Shown here piece by piece: positions 44,561 to 54,008 of a DNA stretch of 64,000 nucleotides; the first letter of the stretch is position 1, and each line of letters opens with the position of its first letter. The translations under genes and the position numbers were made by a program. Origin of the DNA: Zarea fungicola (taxonomy: Eukaryota > Ascomycota > Sordariomycetes > Hypocreales > Cordycipitaceae); NCBI GenBank assembly GCA_900169235.1, contig FWCC01000364.1, forward strand, positions 1 to 64,000. The letters run 5' to 3'. The notes beneath the pieces were generated by a model that worked only from the letters and a program-made list of their open reading frames with translations, did no database searches and was not told the DNA's origin.

Positions 44561-45733
44561 CTATGCTCCAAACTGCTCCTCATAGTTGGTCATGCAAGAA
44601 CGATAACGGGCCTTGTTCGTCACCAGCTTCCCAAAGGCCTCGCTCAGCCCTGCCTTGGAGATGGGAATTGGCTCAACCCATGACTGAAGCTTCTTGTCCG
44701 CCATGAGCTGGAGCATCTCGAGCATCTCCTTGCGGCTACCCAAGTGCGAGGTACCGATGAAGCAGCCATTGGCCAAGAAGCTCTGGTTGCGCACCGTGAT
44801 GCCCTCACCACCGGGCAGACCGACCGAGTTCCAGCGGCCGTGGACATCGAGCAGGCTCAAGTACTGATCAAACTCGAATCCATCAAACGAAGTCGCCGTG
44901 TTGATGATGAGATCAAACGTCATCTTGTGGGGCTCGTTCCAGCCGGCTTCGCTCGTGGCGATGAAGCCGTCGGCGCCCATCTTGCGGGCGTCGGCCTCCT
45001 TGCTGCGCGTGCGGGAAATGGCCCAGACCTCGGCGCCGAGGGCCTTGGCCAGGATAACACCATAGTGGCCGAGACCACCGATGCCGACGATGCCTACCTT
45101 TTTACCGGGACCGGCGCCGAAGCGCTTTAGCGGCGAAAAGACTGTGATACCAGCGCACAGCAACGGGGCGGCCTGCGCGCTGTTAAGACCGTCCGGAATG
45201 GGATAAGTCCTGGCCAAGGGGGTCAGTCTTATTTGTATCCCTCAATCAACGGAGCGACAAAGTAAAGTAAGAAAAAAAGAGGATTCCGCTCAAACTTACC
45301 AGTATTCGTGGATGCGGATATGGGATGAGTATCCTCCCTGAGTAATCTGGTCTGTGCCAGGATACTTGTCACCGTAGGCATCGATCTGCTGGGTGCAGTA
45401 GGTCTCGTTGCCATTCTTGCACTGGTGGCACTCAAGGCACGAGTAGACCTGGGCACCGACACCGACGCGGTCGCCGACCTTGGCGAGCGTCACTTTGTCG
45501 CCTACGCGGACGACGCGGCCGACAACCTCGTGGCCAACGGCGAGCGGATAAGGGCAGGCACCCCAGTCGCCCGAGATCTTGTGCTTGTCGGAGGCGCAGA
45601 CGCCGCAGGCCTCGACCTTGATGTCGACATCGACGTCCTGGAAGGGACGCGGGGCCCACGACTGCTTCTCGCACTCCTGCCAATTCTCGACGTTGGTTGC
45701 CTGGAAGCCCTGGAACTGCTCGGGGTACGACAT
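44561..45733 (-). CDS. Zinc-dependent alcohol dehydrogenase (ADH6/cinnamyl type, probably NADP)
   Basis: Two exons, 45733-45300 and 45209-44561, encode 360 residues; the 90-nt intron (GTAAGT to GGCCAG) joins HEYW to TYPIPDG. Medium-chain dehydrogenase features in order: catalytic zinc Cys and partner in EACGVCASDKHKISGDWG, GHEVVGRVVRVG, structural zinc cysteines in CLECHQCKNGNETYC, and Rossmann motif GIGGLGHYG. The beta-2 end ISRTRSKE, with no acidic residue, favours NADP. The architecture is that of yeast Adh6/Adh7 and plant cinnamyl alcohol dehydrogenases, which reduce a broad set of aldehydes. Cytosolic; no targeting signal. The natural substrate cannot be deduced. Third positions are GC-rich. 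Confidence 0.93.
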
Positions 45734-47178
45734 GGCTTATTTGAGGCTAGGCAGGTTTGTTTTTTGTCTTGATTGAGATGAGCTACGAGAGATCTGGTTC
45801 TTATGGGACAAAGATACAAAGTGGGAGCAATGAAGAGACAGAAAAGAAAGAAAGAAAAAAGGAAGAGGGAAATCAGAGACGAAACCGGGAGAAGGAGAGG
45901 CGCAAAGTTATAAACGACTCACAAGCTCGGGCTGCCCCTCCCCCTCATGCAGAACCCCTCCAAAAAAGCTTGGGAGAATGCACTGGCTTCCAGCCAGAAT
46001 CAAATAGATCTCCAAAAGCAGCTAGTCGCGAGACCCCGAGCCCCATAATCACTCAAGTTCCCGTCGGTTTCTGGCGTGGTTTACCGGGTTGCGTGGGGGA
46101 TGCGGCTGTTGGAGAGCTCCGGAGGAAACCGTTCCACCAATCAAGTATGGGGAAAGGCATTGGCGACGGAGCGAAAGCCATCGGTGTAATTGCCGCGGCC
46201 TTGGATAGCCCGAATTCTATTTCTTGCTTGACCAATAACCGGTCAATGCAGTCCTACTGGTGGTGTTCAGTGGTGTTTTTTAACTGGATCTGCTCGGTCT
46301 TTAAACCCCGAATTTTTTTGGACCGTTTTTAAAACTTGCAGGTGAGAACGACACCGGAAGCCGCCAGAACTCTCGGCCCGCCTTCCGGCGCCATCATCAT
46401 GTAAGTCACCAAACACAATGAGCAGATCGTCCATTTAAGCTGGCAACAGTGAGGAGGAGTCCTCATCTACCGTAGCTCTCTACATTGGGATATACTATCA
46501 TAGTCTGTCTCAAATACTTCGCTCACAGCAGCATCGTACTTTGCTTCAGTCGCTCGTTGGTAATAAACGTAGCCACTACAATGCCACTCTGGGATCGCTG
46601 CCTTAATAATGCTAATGTCACATCTCTGATCCTTGTAAAGCCATTTTTGTGCATTGTTTTTAGAAGGCGTTGGGCGGACCCAAGGGGTTGCACAAAGCCA
46701 TGAAGCATCAGTATCTTTTCTACCCACTGTAAAGAAGACGGCACAGGCAACACGACATTGAGGAACAGTGGCAGTAACAGGAGTCAGCATTTATTGGGTA
46801 ACCCGCCATTACCCAAAGCTTGCTCTTTAGATCGGGAACAAGCGACGGGTCTCGGTCGTTTTTGCAAGTTCTTTTATGTCCTAAATCTTTGTAATTCCTA
46901 CTTATAAGAGCTATGAAAGACTCGCCCTATTATTACTATTATTTCTCCATCTCTCCATGCCACCCAAGTATTACGCTTATAAAAAGATACTGTTTCGCTC
47001 CGAAAATGAAAGGATGAATCGTCTTGAAGCCATGTTTCCTGCTTTTTCAAAAGAAAAATTGTTGCAGAATTAAAGCCGCAGTACAGACTATACCCATGAG
47101 TTCTGCCGCACCGGCAAATTTATGGTGACTGCCTCCTTCAATTTGCCATAATTTGTTAGTATTCACTTCGACGCGACA
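45734..47178. other. Intergenic region
   Basis: About 1.45 kb. It begins with a purine-rich GAAA-repeat stretch (45830-45905) in the dehydrogenase promoter. One minus-strand frame (46467-46790) is a weak small-gene candidate. The rest shows nothing recognisable. Confidence 0.45.
46467..46790 (-). CDS. Possible small cysteine-containing protein (weak candidate)
   Basis: An ATG-started frame of 107 residues with six Cys (in PQCRVACAVF, SWLCATP, DQRCDIS, EWHCSGY and SQCREL). A TTATAAG sequence lies about 110 bp before the ATG on this strand, a normal TATA spacing. The N-terminus is only weakly hydrophobic and lacks a good signal peptide, and I recognise no family. It may equally be chance or one exon of something longer. 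Confidence 0.2.
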   Translation of the reverse strand: MLTPVTATVPQCRVACAVFFTVGRKDTDASWLCATPWVRPTPSKNNAQKWLYKDQRCDISIIKAAIPEWHCSGYVYYQRATEAKYDAAVSEVFETDYDSISQCRELR

Positions 47179-47536
47179 CTATTCGACCACCTTGCAGACG
47201 AGTCCCAGGCCAGCCAGCCCAAGGGTGCAGCAGTGAGCACCTTTACTGACAGCTACGCAAGACTGCTTGAGGTCTTCAGTACTAGTAGCGGACTTAGCTG
47301 TTTGTGTGTTTTTGTCAGAAAGAAAAGAACCACTAGAAACACATTATGCCTTAAATTAACAAACGAGTACTGCAGTCGCGATCGGCAACGCCAAGGACAT
47401 CAGCGCTACAGCACTGGGAGATGCCGTAGAGTGTACCACTGCAGGGGTCGCTGTCTCGAGTGGCGAGCCTAGCAAGTAGGGCGGCGGGGCTAGCAGCGAC
47501 GGCGCCGATGAGGAGAGCAACAAGGGTGAACTGCAT
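47179..47536 (-). CDS. Class II hydrophobin
   Basis: Two exons, 47536-47371 and 47297-47179, give 94 residues; the 73-nt intron (GTACTC to AAACAG) falls right after Cys 4. MQFTLVALLIGAVAAS is a signal peptide. All eight hydrophobin cysteines are present in the order C, CC, C, C, CC, C. Spacings are C1-9-C2, C3-11-C4, C4-13-C5, C5-8-C6 and C7-10-C8. This is class II spacing except that C4-C5 is 13 rather than the usual 16, and only four residues follow C8. CCSADVLGVADRDC is a typical class II block. Hydrophobins coat hyphae and spores and lower surface tension. A TATA box lies about 155 bp upstream. The gene is invisible as a single open frame because its second exon is so short. Confidence 0.88.
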
Positions 47537-49120
47537 TTTGATAATTATTGTCGAAAAGACGTAGTAAGAGGAAATTTCTTTTGAAAAGGGTATATGAAAG
47601 CAAAGAGGGCAAAAAGACTGGTTTGTTGCGACTGGAGCTGAGAGTAGTAATCTAATAGAAGCGTTGCATTCTGACAAAGAAGATGAGCTCTTATATAGTG
47701 AAAGGAAGGTTTCCTTCATTTGTCGCCCCTTTCCTCAACTATTTCCTTTTTCGCCCTCTTTGGGAGCTTGATGATTTGCATTAACGGTTTCGATCATCTT
47801 CGGTCAGGGAGCCACTGCATTAACTGGTACTCGTACGCAAATCAGGCTGGCAAGAAACTGCTAGCCTCCACCCTAAGGGATGATATATGCTCTACAAGAT
47901 CCTTGAGATAATGCAGAGCGCTGGTTTAGAGGTTCGTTGCAGAGGGTAGGAGACTCGGTATGTCTCACTTTGGTGTGAACCACTCCCTCCATCAAAGCCA
48001 TCGAGAAACTATGGTTTACTTTTTCCACATCCGCTTCTAGACAATTCACTCCCAGAATCCAGCCGCCATCTCGCCCTGTTTTAATTTGCACTAATATAAT
48101 GGCCTGTTTGCTTTCCAAGGTTGATTCAATGGTCGAACGATGCTGTTTTTGGTCTCTCGATGTGCCAGCCCTGGATACCGACGCTAGAAGACGGGATGCC
48201 CCCTCCACCGACGGCCACTCACTCTCTTCTCGCTCTAGGGAAATAATAATTGGCAATTAATTCGAAAATATCCAATTATTTAAAAATGATTCATTTTCTA
48301 TTTTGGAAAAGAAATCGCCGGACATGTCATCATCCAATGCGGCCAGCGTGATTGGCCTTCTGAAGCATCAACAGGAGTAACACTATGTCTGTTCGAAAAA
48401 GAAAGTAAATCGCGCCTCTTCTTATAACATCAGCATGGCACAGTTAAATCGCCTACGATACTCTCAGATGCATGTCAAATATGAAATATGATGTATCTGC
48501 ATGTCACAACAACCCTTAAAGTTGAGCCGCCAAAAGTGCCGGCTCATCCACTGAGACAAGCCAATTTCCCAGTGGTTACTTTCCTTCAAGCAAGGGGTGC
48601 TTGGCCATAATTGAGTGCGTTAGTTACTTTATGAAGAAGTTCGAGTCTAGGCAACGTGGAATCTTCCCCGGTGTTAGTTATATGGTCCGTGGTTTCGTAG
48701 GGAGTATCGATCTGAGGCTAACGAGGAGCAGCCTCTCGTAGGTATGTACGTCAAATTTGCAAACTAACGAGGGCCAGGCAACTGGTATCTTGTCTAGATT
48801 GATTTTGGATGACGCAATAAATGAAAAGAAAGAAAAAGAACGTTGTGCGTGAGAGAGCTGATCTTCCCGGAAGGTGTTACAGCTAGTACAGCGCTGCGAG
48901 AGGTCAAATGAACCGAATTGCACTCTCCAGCCCCTCAATACATATCACTCATAGTTGTGGATGTCAGCTCTCCTTTAGAACTATATTCCGGCAATTACAG
49001 AATATGATGTTTGCAGTAACGTGCTGTAGTGCTTTGACGCGGCTGTCGGCGTATCCTCCTTTCCAGCCGCGGACACTGCCGCGACGTCAGTTGCAGGCTT
49101 GCTTTATCTCATTTGCTCAC
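47537..49120. other. Intergenic region
   Basis: About 1.6 kb: hydrophobin promoter, then AT-rich sequence (especially 48230-48300) up to the 3' end of the small membrane protein gene. No gene is seen. Confidence 0.5.
47691..47697 (-). promoter_or_regulatory. TATA box of the hydrophobin gene
   Basis: TATATAA on the minus strand, about 155 bp before the hydrophobin ATG, consistent with a strongly regulated surface-protein gene. Confidence 0.5.
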
Positions 49121-49615
49121 TCATTGCTGCTTTTTCTGTGTCTTCTTTCCCATCCCAACTCCCGCTAGAAAACAAATCCTCAAGGTCGCGCCAGCATACA
49201 CCCACGGAACGTTGCCCAAATCGCCCACGTTCCAGCCCAACACATTGTAGTAGATCGGCCATCCAAGCTCCTTCATCGAATACAGGTGCCCGAAATCCGC
49301 CAGAAGAAGCACCGTTAGCACGGTCTTCCAAATGCGCATGTCGCCCGTGCTACGTAGGACAATGGCCTCATTGAGTGCGAAGAAGAGGTACATATTGGCG
49401 AGTTGCGACATGGCCACCGACGTACCCAATGCGGGGTCCGTAGAGAGTAGTGTTGATGACGTGGATGATCCTTCAAGAAGTTGTAGATACCGGGACTGAC
49501 GGAAATGGCAAAAGTAGGCGCCGACGAGGGCAGAGATAGGCTCGAGGACAAGGAAGAAGAAACGGTAGATGAGGGGCAGGGAAACACCGGCCTGTTGTGG
49601 TTGTGTTGGCGCCAT
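49121..49615 (-). CDS. Small integral membrane protein (DUF7704-like)
   Basis: Single exon, 164 residues from MAPTQPQQAGVSLPL; the frame is open further upstream, but this ATG gives the usual family N-terminus. Four hydrophobic segments are seen: about 14-34 (YRFFFLVLEPISALVGAYF), 68-85 (MSQLANMYLFFALNEAIVL), 95-112 (KTVLTVLLLADFGHLYSM) and 134-152 (PWVYAGATLRICFLAGVG). The motif LADFGHLYS and the block NQ/S-QLANMYLFFALNEA recall small fungal four-helix proteins annotated DUF7704, sometimes compared with EXPERA proteins. Function unknown. The C-terminus is Lys/Gln-rich (GKKTQKKQQ), possibly a cytosolic retention tail. Confidence 0.8.
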   Translation of the reverse strand: MAPTQPQQAGVSLPLIYRFFFLVLEPISALVGAYFCHFRQSRYLQLLEGSSTSSTLLSTDPALGTSVAMSQLANMYLFFALNEAIVLRSTGDMRIWKTVLTVLLLADFGHLYSMKELGWPIYYNVLGWNVGDLGNVPWVYAGATLRICFLAGVGMGKKTQKKQQ

Positions 49616-51899
49616 CCTGATTTGAGTGAGATTCTTTATTTTACAAAGTGGTACACTGTTGGCCTTTATGGCGATGTAGGCGGCACAACAAAATCGTATT
49701 TGCACGAAGTGATGGTGGGATGTTGGTGGCAGTTTTGTCGTACAGGACTCCGTACAAATTTTCAGCGGGTGTTACTACAGGGTACGGAGAGTGGAAGACT
49801 TTTAATCTTTCAGTTGCAGGCAGACAGGTTGTGATGTTGGCTTGTTCTGTTGTTAGGTTGGATACTCAAAGGGATGTAGCGGGAAAACGTCCAAAAAAAA
49901 TTCATAGGTTACCTTTTTGATTTGGTTGGACATGAGACACAGAGTATTTACGTTTTCAATTTGTACAACCAATTCCAAAGGATCTCTCTAGCTGACATTG
50001 CTCTCAGAACCTATCAAGTCACTCAGCCACCGCGCATAAAATTTCTACTGCGGCAGAAATGCTATGTCGAGCATTGAGGACTAGTGCTGTAAATGTCAGT
50101 GATGGTGGGCATTAAATGCTTCTAGAATTTTTTTTTTAAACCTTCTGCTACCCGGGATCATTCCTCCTCACGAATGACGATAACTTTTGCGCAGCATCGG
50201 CTTCGCCGTTGGCTAGTGATATTTGGTGGAAGTTTGTTAGCCTAGCAAGATCGCCTTACTGGGCCAAATCGGGGCCTCGGCCGCGGCGCGAAATGCAGGG
50301 GGCTGTAGTTGGGACCATTCATTTAGGCTTCCAGAGTGCGCGTGAGAAAAGGATACAAAAAAATGGCACAGAGAACTGCGTAATGGAAGGTATATTTTTA
50401 GCGACCTACAGAAATTGTGTTGAAGCCTGTGAGCACACCACATGCTCACCATACAGTCTTGGCTGATTATTGCCAGGCAACCCAGGGTACTCGCAATGCA
50501 GAGTGACATTTTTTTTTTCTTGCTCACCGATTCGCTCCTCCAGGTGGCTGTTGCCGACTTAGAGTCTGGCCCTTGCTGGCGTGTTTAGCACGAGCCGGCA
50601 AACACATGAAAACTTTGAGGCTCTCCGGATGCAGCCCTTGGGTTTTGCTTTTCTCGGGCATTTTGTGTCAACGCCACCTTCTTTCTTCTTCATGACAGAG
50701 GGAACCAACTACAGTAAACACATCAAAACTCACATGCCCGTCCTCTCAGTGGACAACTGGCTGGCTAGTCCGGGGTAGGCGCATTGAATCAATCTCCACT
50801 GTCGATTGCACCCACTGTCAATTAAAAGATTCCTGGCCAGATACCGGGGGTATGACAGGCTGGAAAGGAGAGAAAGTAGAGATGCGCCGTAATCGCATGG
50901 GGCCAAAGAAATCTCTTCCTCACCATATTGCCGTGTTGAGAGTTGATGGGCGTTGGAACCACTATAGCGGCTCCACTGAACCCCTGGTCCTGTGGGGGAG
51001 AAATTGTTCTTTTGAACCCCTCGGAGCCCCCTATCAGCACCAAGTATTTTAGCTCTGTCCTTACCAGAAGTCTTAGTTAGTACCCAGTACTATCGTGCCG
51101 GGCATGTCTATCTAGCGCCCACTCAGAGCTGAGGACGAAGGAAAAAAAAAACCCCCACTAAATAGCCCACCGCCAGAACTCAGTTATTGTTAGTGACATC
51201 CACTGGACTGGGCTGCCAGGGCCAACCCGACCATTGTTGTTGTCATCGCTGCCACTTTTTTTTCCCCATCCTGATTCCTATCTCACTTTTCAACACTCGT
51301 TATTACCGACCTGCCTCGCACAGACTTCCTTCGTTTTTGTGTCTGGCTAGATCACATTTCACTTCTCAACCCCCAATCGTGCAAAGCTTTTCTGCTTGAC
51401 TTTTGTCGTTCCCCCCCCAGCGCAGCATCCATACTACGTGCCGTCTTGTCCTCCCTGCATGGGATCGGCAGCCACTACACCAGAATACTCCTCGCGGCCT
51501 CTGTTCCTGCGCTTCTTGGACGCTGCACCAGTTTACAATACGGAAAGATTTGGCTAATTGAAGCCAGAATACTGGAGTTCTATCTTGCTTTTTCTGCAAC
51601 TTTCGCAACTGTGCCCGCACTCACTTGGCGCCGTCGTTGCTCGATTGTACACGCCAAAACCCACGGCTCCCTCACTTCCTCCTCCCTCGTCGATCCCTAC
51701 CTTTCTGCCAACAGCCAGACTTTTCTTGCTCCTCGACAGTCTACTATTATTTCAGTCCTCGAACTGTTCCGCCAATCCTCTCTGTCAATAAACGCCGTTA
51801 ATCAAGTGCTCTGCTCAACCTACAAGGCCACGGCCGACCTGTCAGCAGCGCCACCCTTTGCGAAACGTCGGAAGAATATAAGCAAGAACAAAGAAAAAA
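49616..51899. other. Divergent intergenic region and F-box gene leader
   Basis: About 2.3 kb. The last 700 bp are pyrimidine-rich and probably a long leader of the F-box/WD40 gene. An ATG at 51458 opens a 32-codon upstream frame that ends before the main start. No full gene is seen in the rest. Confidence 0.5.
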
Positions 51900-54008
51900 A
51901 TGTCTACCAACCAGACTTCTACTTTCGATTGGGCGGCTGTCCAGCGTGAAATATTTTCTGCTGCTGCGACCGAAACTGGCACTGAATCATCCTTCTCGCG
52001 TCACGTCGAAGGTGCCCAAGCCGGGTCCCATGATCAGCGCATGCGAAGCCTCAGTCTGTCACTACCCTGGCGGCGCCCTAAAAGCTCACTGTTCGCCCAC
52101 GACGACGAACATGCAAACGAAAATGCCATAGACGACTCCAACGACCACTACACCGGCCCGGAACATAGACGTTTCGCAGCCACAGGCACTATCAAGGGCA
52201 TGATTCGGCGTGCGTCGCACTCCATCAGAGGTATGGTCCATCGCCGTCCTTCGCTTTTGAATGAAGAACCCATCCATGAACAAAAGTCGGACGAATCAAG
52301 ACCTGCTACGGCAAACTCGGCATGGAACAAGTTGCGCCAAGCGACCAGCTTTCGCCACACACGGTCCACGTACGGCATGGACCCTTCGTTTCCACCATAC
52401 ATTCCCAACTTCTCTGGACAGAATCAGATTCCCATTCCTGCAGTCGGTAACGAGCCACCATATATCCCCGAACATGGCAGAGCAGCAGCCAAGGCCTCTG
52501 CTGCCATGCAAAATGAATTCTTTGCCCGTAACAGATGGCTCTACAAACCCTCTAGTGATGACGGTAATGACCGCGAGAGTGGTATTGGCATTGTTCTGAC
52601 CGGCGCCAGCGCCGACTTTGATATTGACGCCGAGATTGCCTCCAAGACTGCCAACATCAGCCGGGTCGACTTTATTGCACAGTTGCCAACTGAGTTGGCC
52701 ATCCAGATTCTCGCCAAACTTGACGCCTCAGGGCTGGGCAGATTAAGCACTGTTAGCAAGACCTGGGCCGAGGTCATTCATAACCAGCATGTGTGGAGAG
52801 AGTCCTTTTGGCGTGAAATGGGAAGGACGTATGCCACTAGCCGTCCCGTCCAGCCCAATACCGGCCTTGGCATTCCTAAAGTGGTGCCCAGCAACGATTG
52901 GAAGCGCGCCTATCAGATCAAGCAACAGCTGAACCAGCACTGGCGGGAGGGCAAAGCTACCCCTGTCTACCTCAGCGGGCACACTGACAGCGTATACTGC
53001 CTCCAGTTTGACGAGACCAAGATCATTTCGGGGTCCCGAGACAAGACGATCCGAATCTGGGACATGCGTACGCTCGAGTGTCGCCTCATTATCGGACCTC
53101 CCGAGGTGGTACAGTCAGATGATATACTGACCGACGAGAAGGGCAATCTCATCCACTACGCGGCTGGTGCTGACGATGATCGCATGGTACACTCTACACC
53201 CGAGATTGCGTCGTTCAACGTCCATCACAAGGCGTCCATCCTGTGCCTGCAGTACGACGAGGAAATTCTCGTCACTGGCTCTTCAGACGGGACGGCCATC
53301 ATCTACGACATCAAAGACCGATACCGCCCTATTCGTCGTCTCGAACACCACACAGCCGCTGTACTCGATCTCGTATTCGACGACAAGCACATTGTCACCT
53401 GCAGCAAAGACACGACCATTTGTGTCTGGGACCGCGCATCGGGTGCGATGCTCCGCCAGCTTCGAGGTCATGGCGGCCCCGTCAACGCCGTCCAAATGCG
53501 CGGTAGCACGATTGTCTCATGCTCTGGTGACTTCCTCGTCAAGCTATGGAACATTGACACGGGGAAAACCATTCGTGAGTTTGCTGGCCACACCAAGGGC
53601 CTGGCGTGCTCACAGTTCTCTGAAGACGGCCGCTATGTCGCCTCGGCCGGCAACGACAAGGTGATTCGCATCTGGGACGCCCACACGGGCGAGTGCCGCC
53701 ACGAGATGCGTGCCCACGAGAACCTCGTCCGCAGCCTGCACATTGACAGCGTCAGCGGGCGCCTCATTAGCGGGAGTTACGATACCGACATTAAAGTCTG
53801 GGACATGGAGACGGGCTTGCAGCTACTCGACTTTCCGCGCTGGCACGCGAGCTGGGTTCTCTCGGCCAAGAGCGACTATCGACGCATCGTCAGTACCGGC
53901 CAGGCACCCAAGATTTTGATCATGGACTTTGGTGCGGATATTGAGGGCATCAATGTGCTCGATAGCAACAATCCTCCCTTGTCATCGCGTGATAGCGGCT
54001 TCTTCTAA
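51900..54008 (+). CDS. F-box/WD40-repeat protein, SCF substrate receptor
   Basis: Single exon, 702 residues. Residues 1-240 are disordered with Ser/Arg-rich patches (MRSLSLSLPWRRPKS, RRASHSIRGMVHRRPS). The F-box is at about 252-305 (FIAQLPTELAIQILAKLDAS, then VSKTWAEVIHNQHVWRESF). At least seven WD40 blades follow from about 357: LSGHTDSVYCLQF, SGSRDKTIRIWDMRT, VTGSSDGTAIIYDI, TCSKDTTICVWDR, SGDFLVKLWNIDTGK, ASAGNDKVIRIWDAHTGE and SGSYDTDIKVWDMETG. By family, it would link Skp1/cullin-1 to phosphorylated substrates for ubiquitination; the substrate is unknown. It is related to the Fwd1/Cdc4/Met30 type but I cannot assign an orthologue. The leader is long and pyrimidine-rich with an upstream frame. 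Confidence 0.93.
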   Translation: MSTNQTSTFDWAAVQREIFSAAATETGTESSFSRHVEGAQAGSHDQRMRSLSLSLPWRRPKSSLFAHDDEHANENAIDDSNDHYTGPEHRRFAATGTIKGMIRRASHSIRGMVHRRPSLLNEEPIHEQKSDESRPATANSAWNKLRQATSFRHTRSTYGMDPSFPPYIPNFSGQNQIPIPAVGNEPPYIPEHGRAAAKASAAMQNEFFARNRWLYKPSSDDGNDRESGIGIVLTGASADFDIDAEIASKTANISRVDFIAQLPTELAIQILAKLDASGLGRLSTVSKTWAEVIHNQHVWRESFWREMGRTYATSRPVQPNTGLGIPKVVPSNDWKRAYQIKQQLNQHWREGKATPVYLSGHTDSVYCLQFDETKIISGSRDKTIRIWDMRTLECRLIIGPPEVVQSDDILTDEKGNLIHYAAGADDDRMVHSTPEIASFNVHHKASILCLQYDEEILVTGSSDGTAIIYDIKDRYRPIRRLEHHTAAVLDLVFDDKHIVTCSKDTTICVWDRASGAMLRQLRGHGGPVNAVQMRGSTIVSCSGDFLVKLWNIDTGKTIREFAGHTKGLACSQFSEDGRYVASAGNDKVIRIWDAHTGECRHEMRAHENLVRSLHIDSVSGRLISGSYDTDIKVWDMETGLQLLDFPRWHASWVLSAKSDYRRIVSTGQAPKILIMDFGADIEGINVLDSNNPPLSSRDSGFF

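Noticed and set aside
41628..45733. A biosynthetic cluster of P450, Zn2Cys6 factor and dehydrogenase
   Set aside because: The P450 is an ERG5-type sterol enzyme and there is no core synthase nearby; adjacency alone is not evidence.
51446..51949. 167-codon frame overlapping the F-box start
   Set aside because: It opens at TTG in a pyrimidine-rich leader, and the main ATG at 51900 has clear family support. The separate 32-codon ATG frame is reported as a finding instead.
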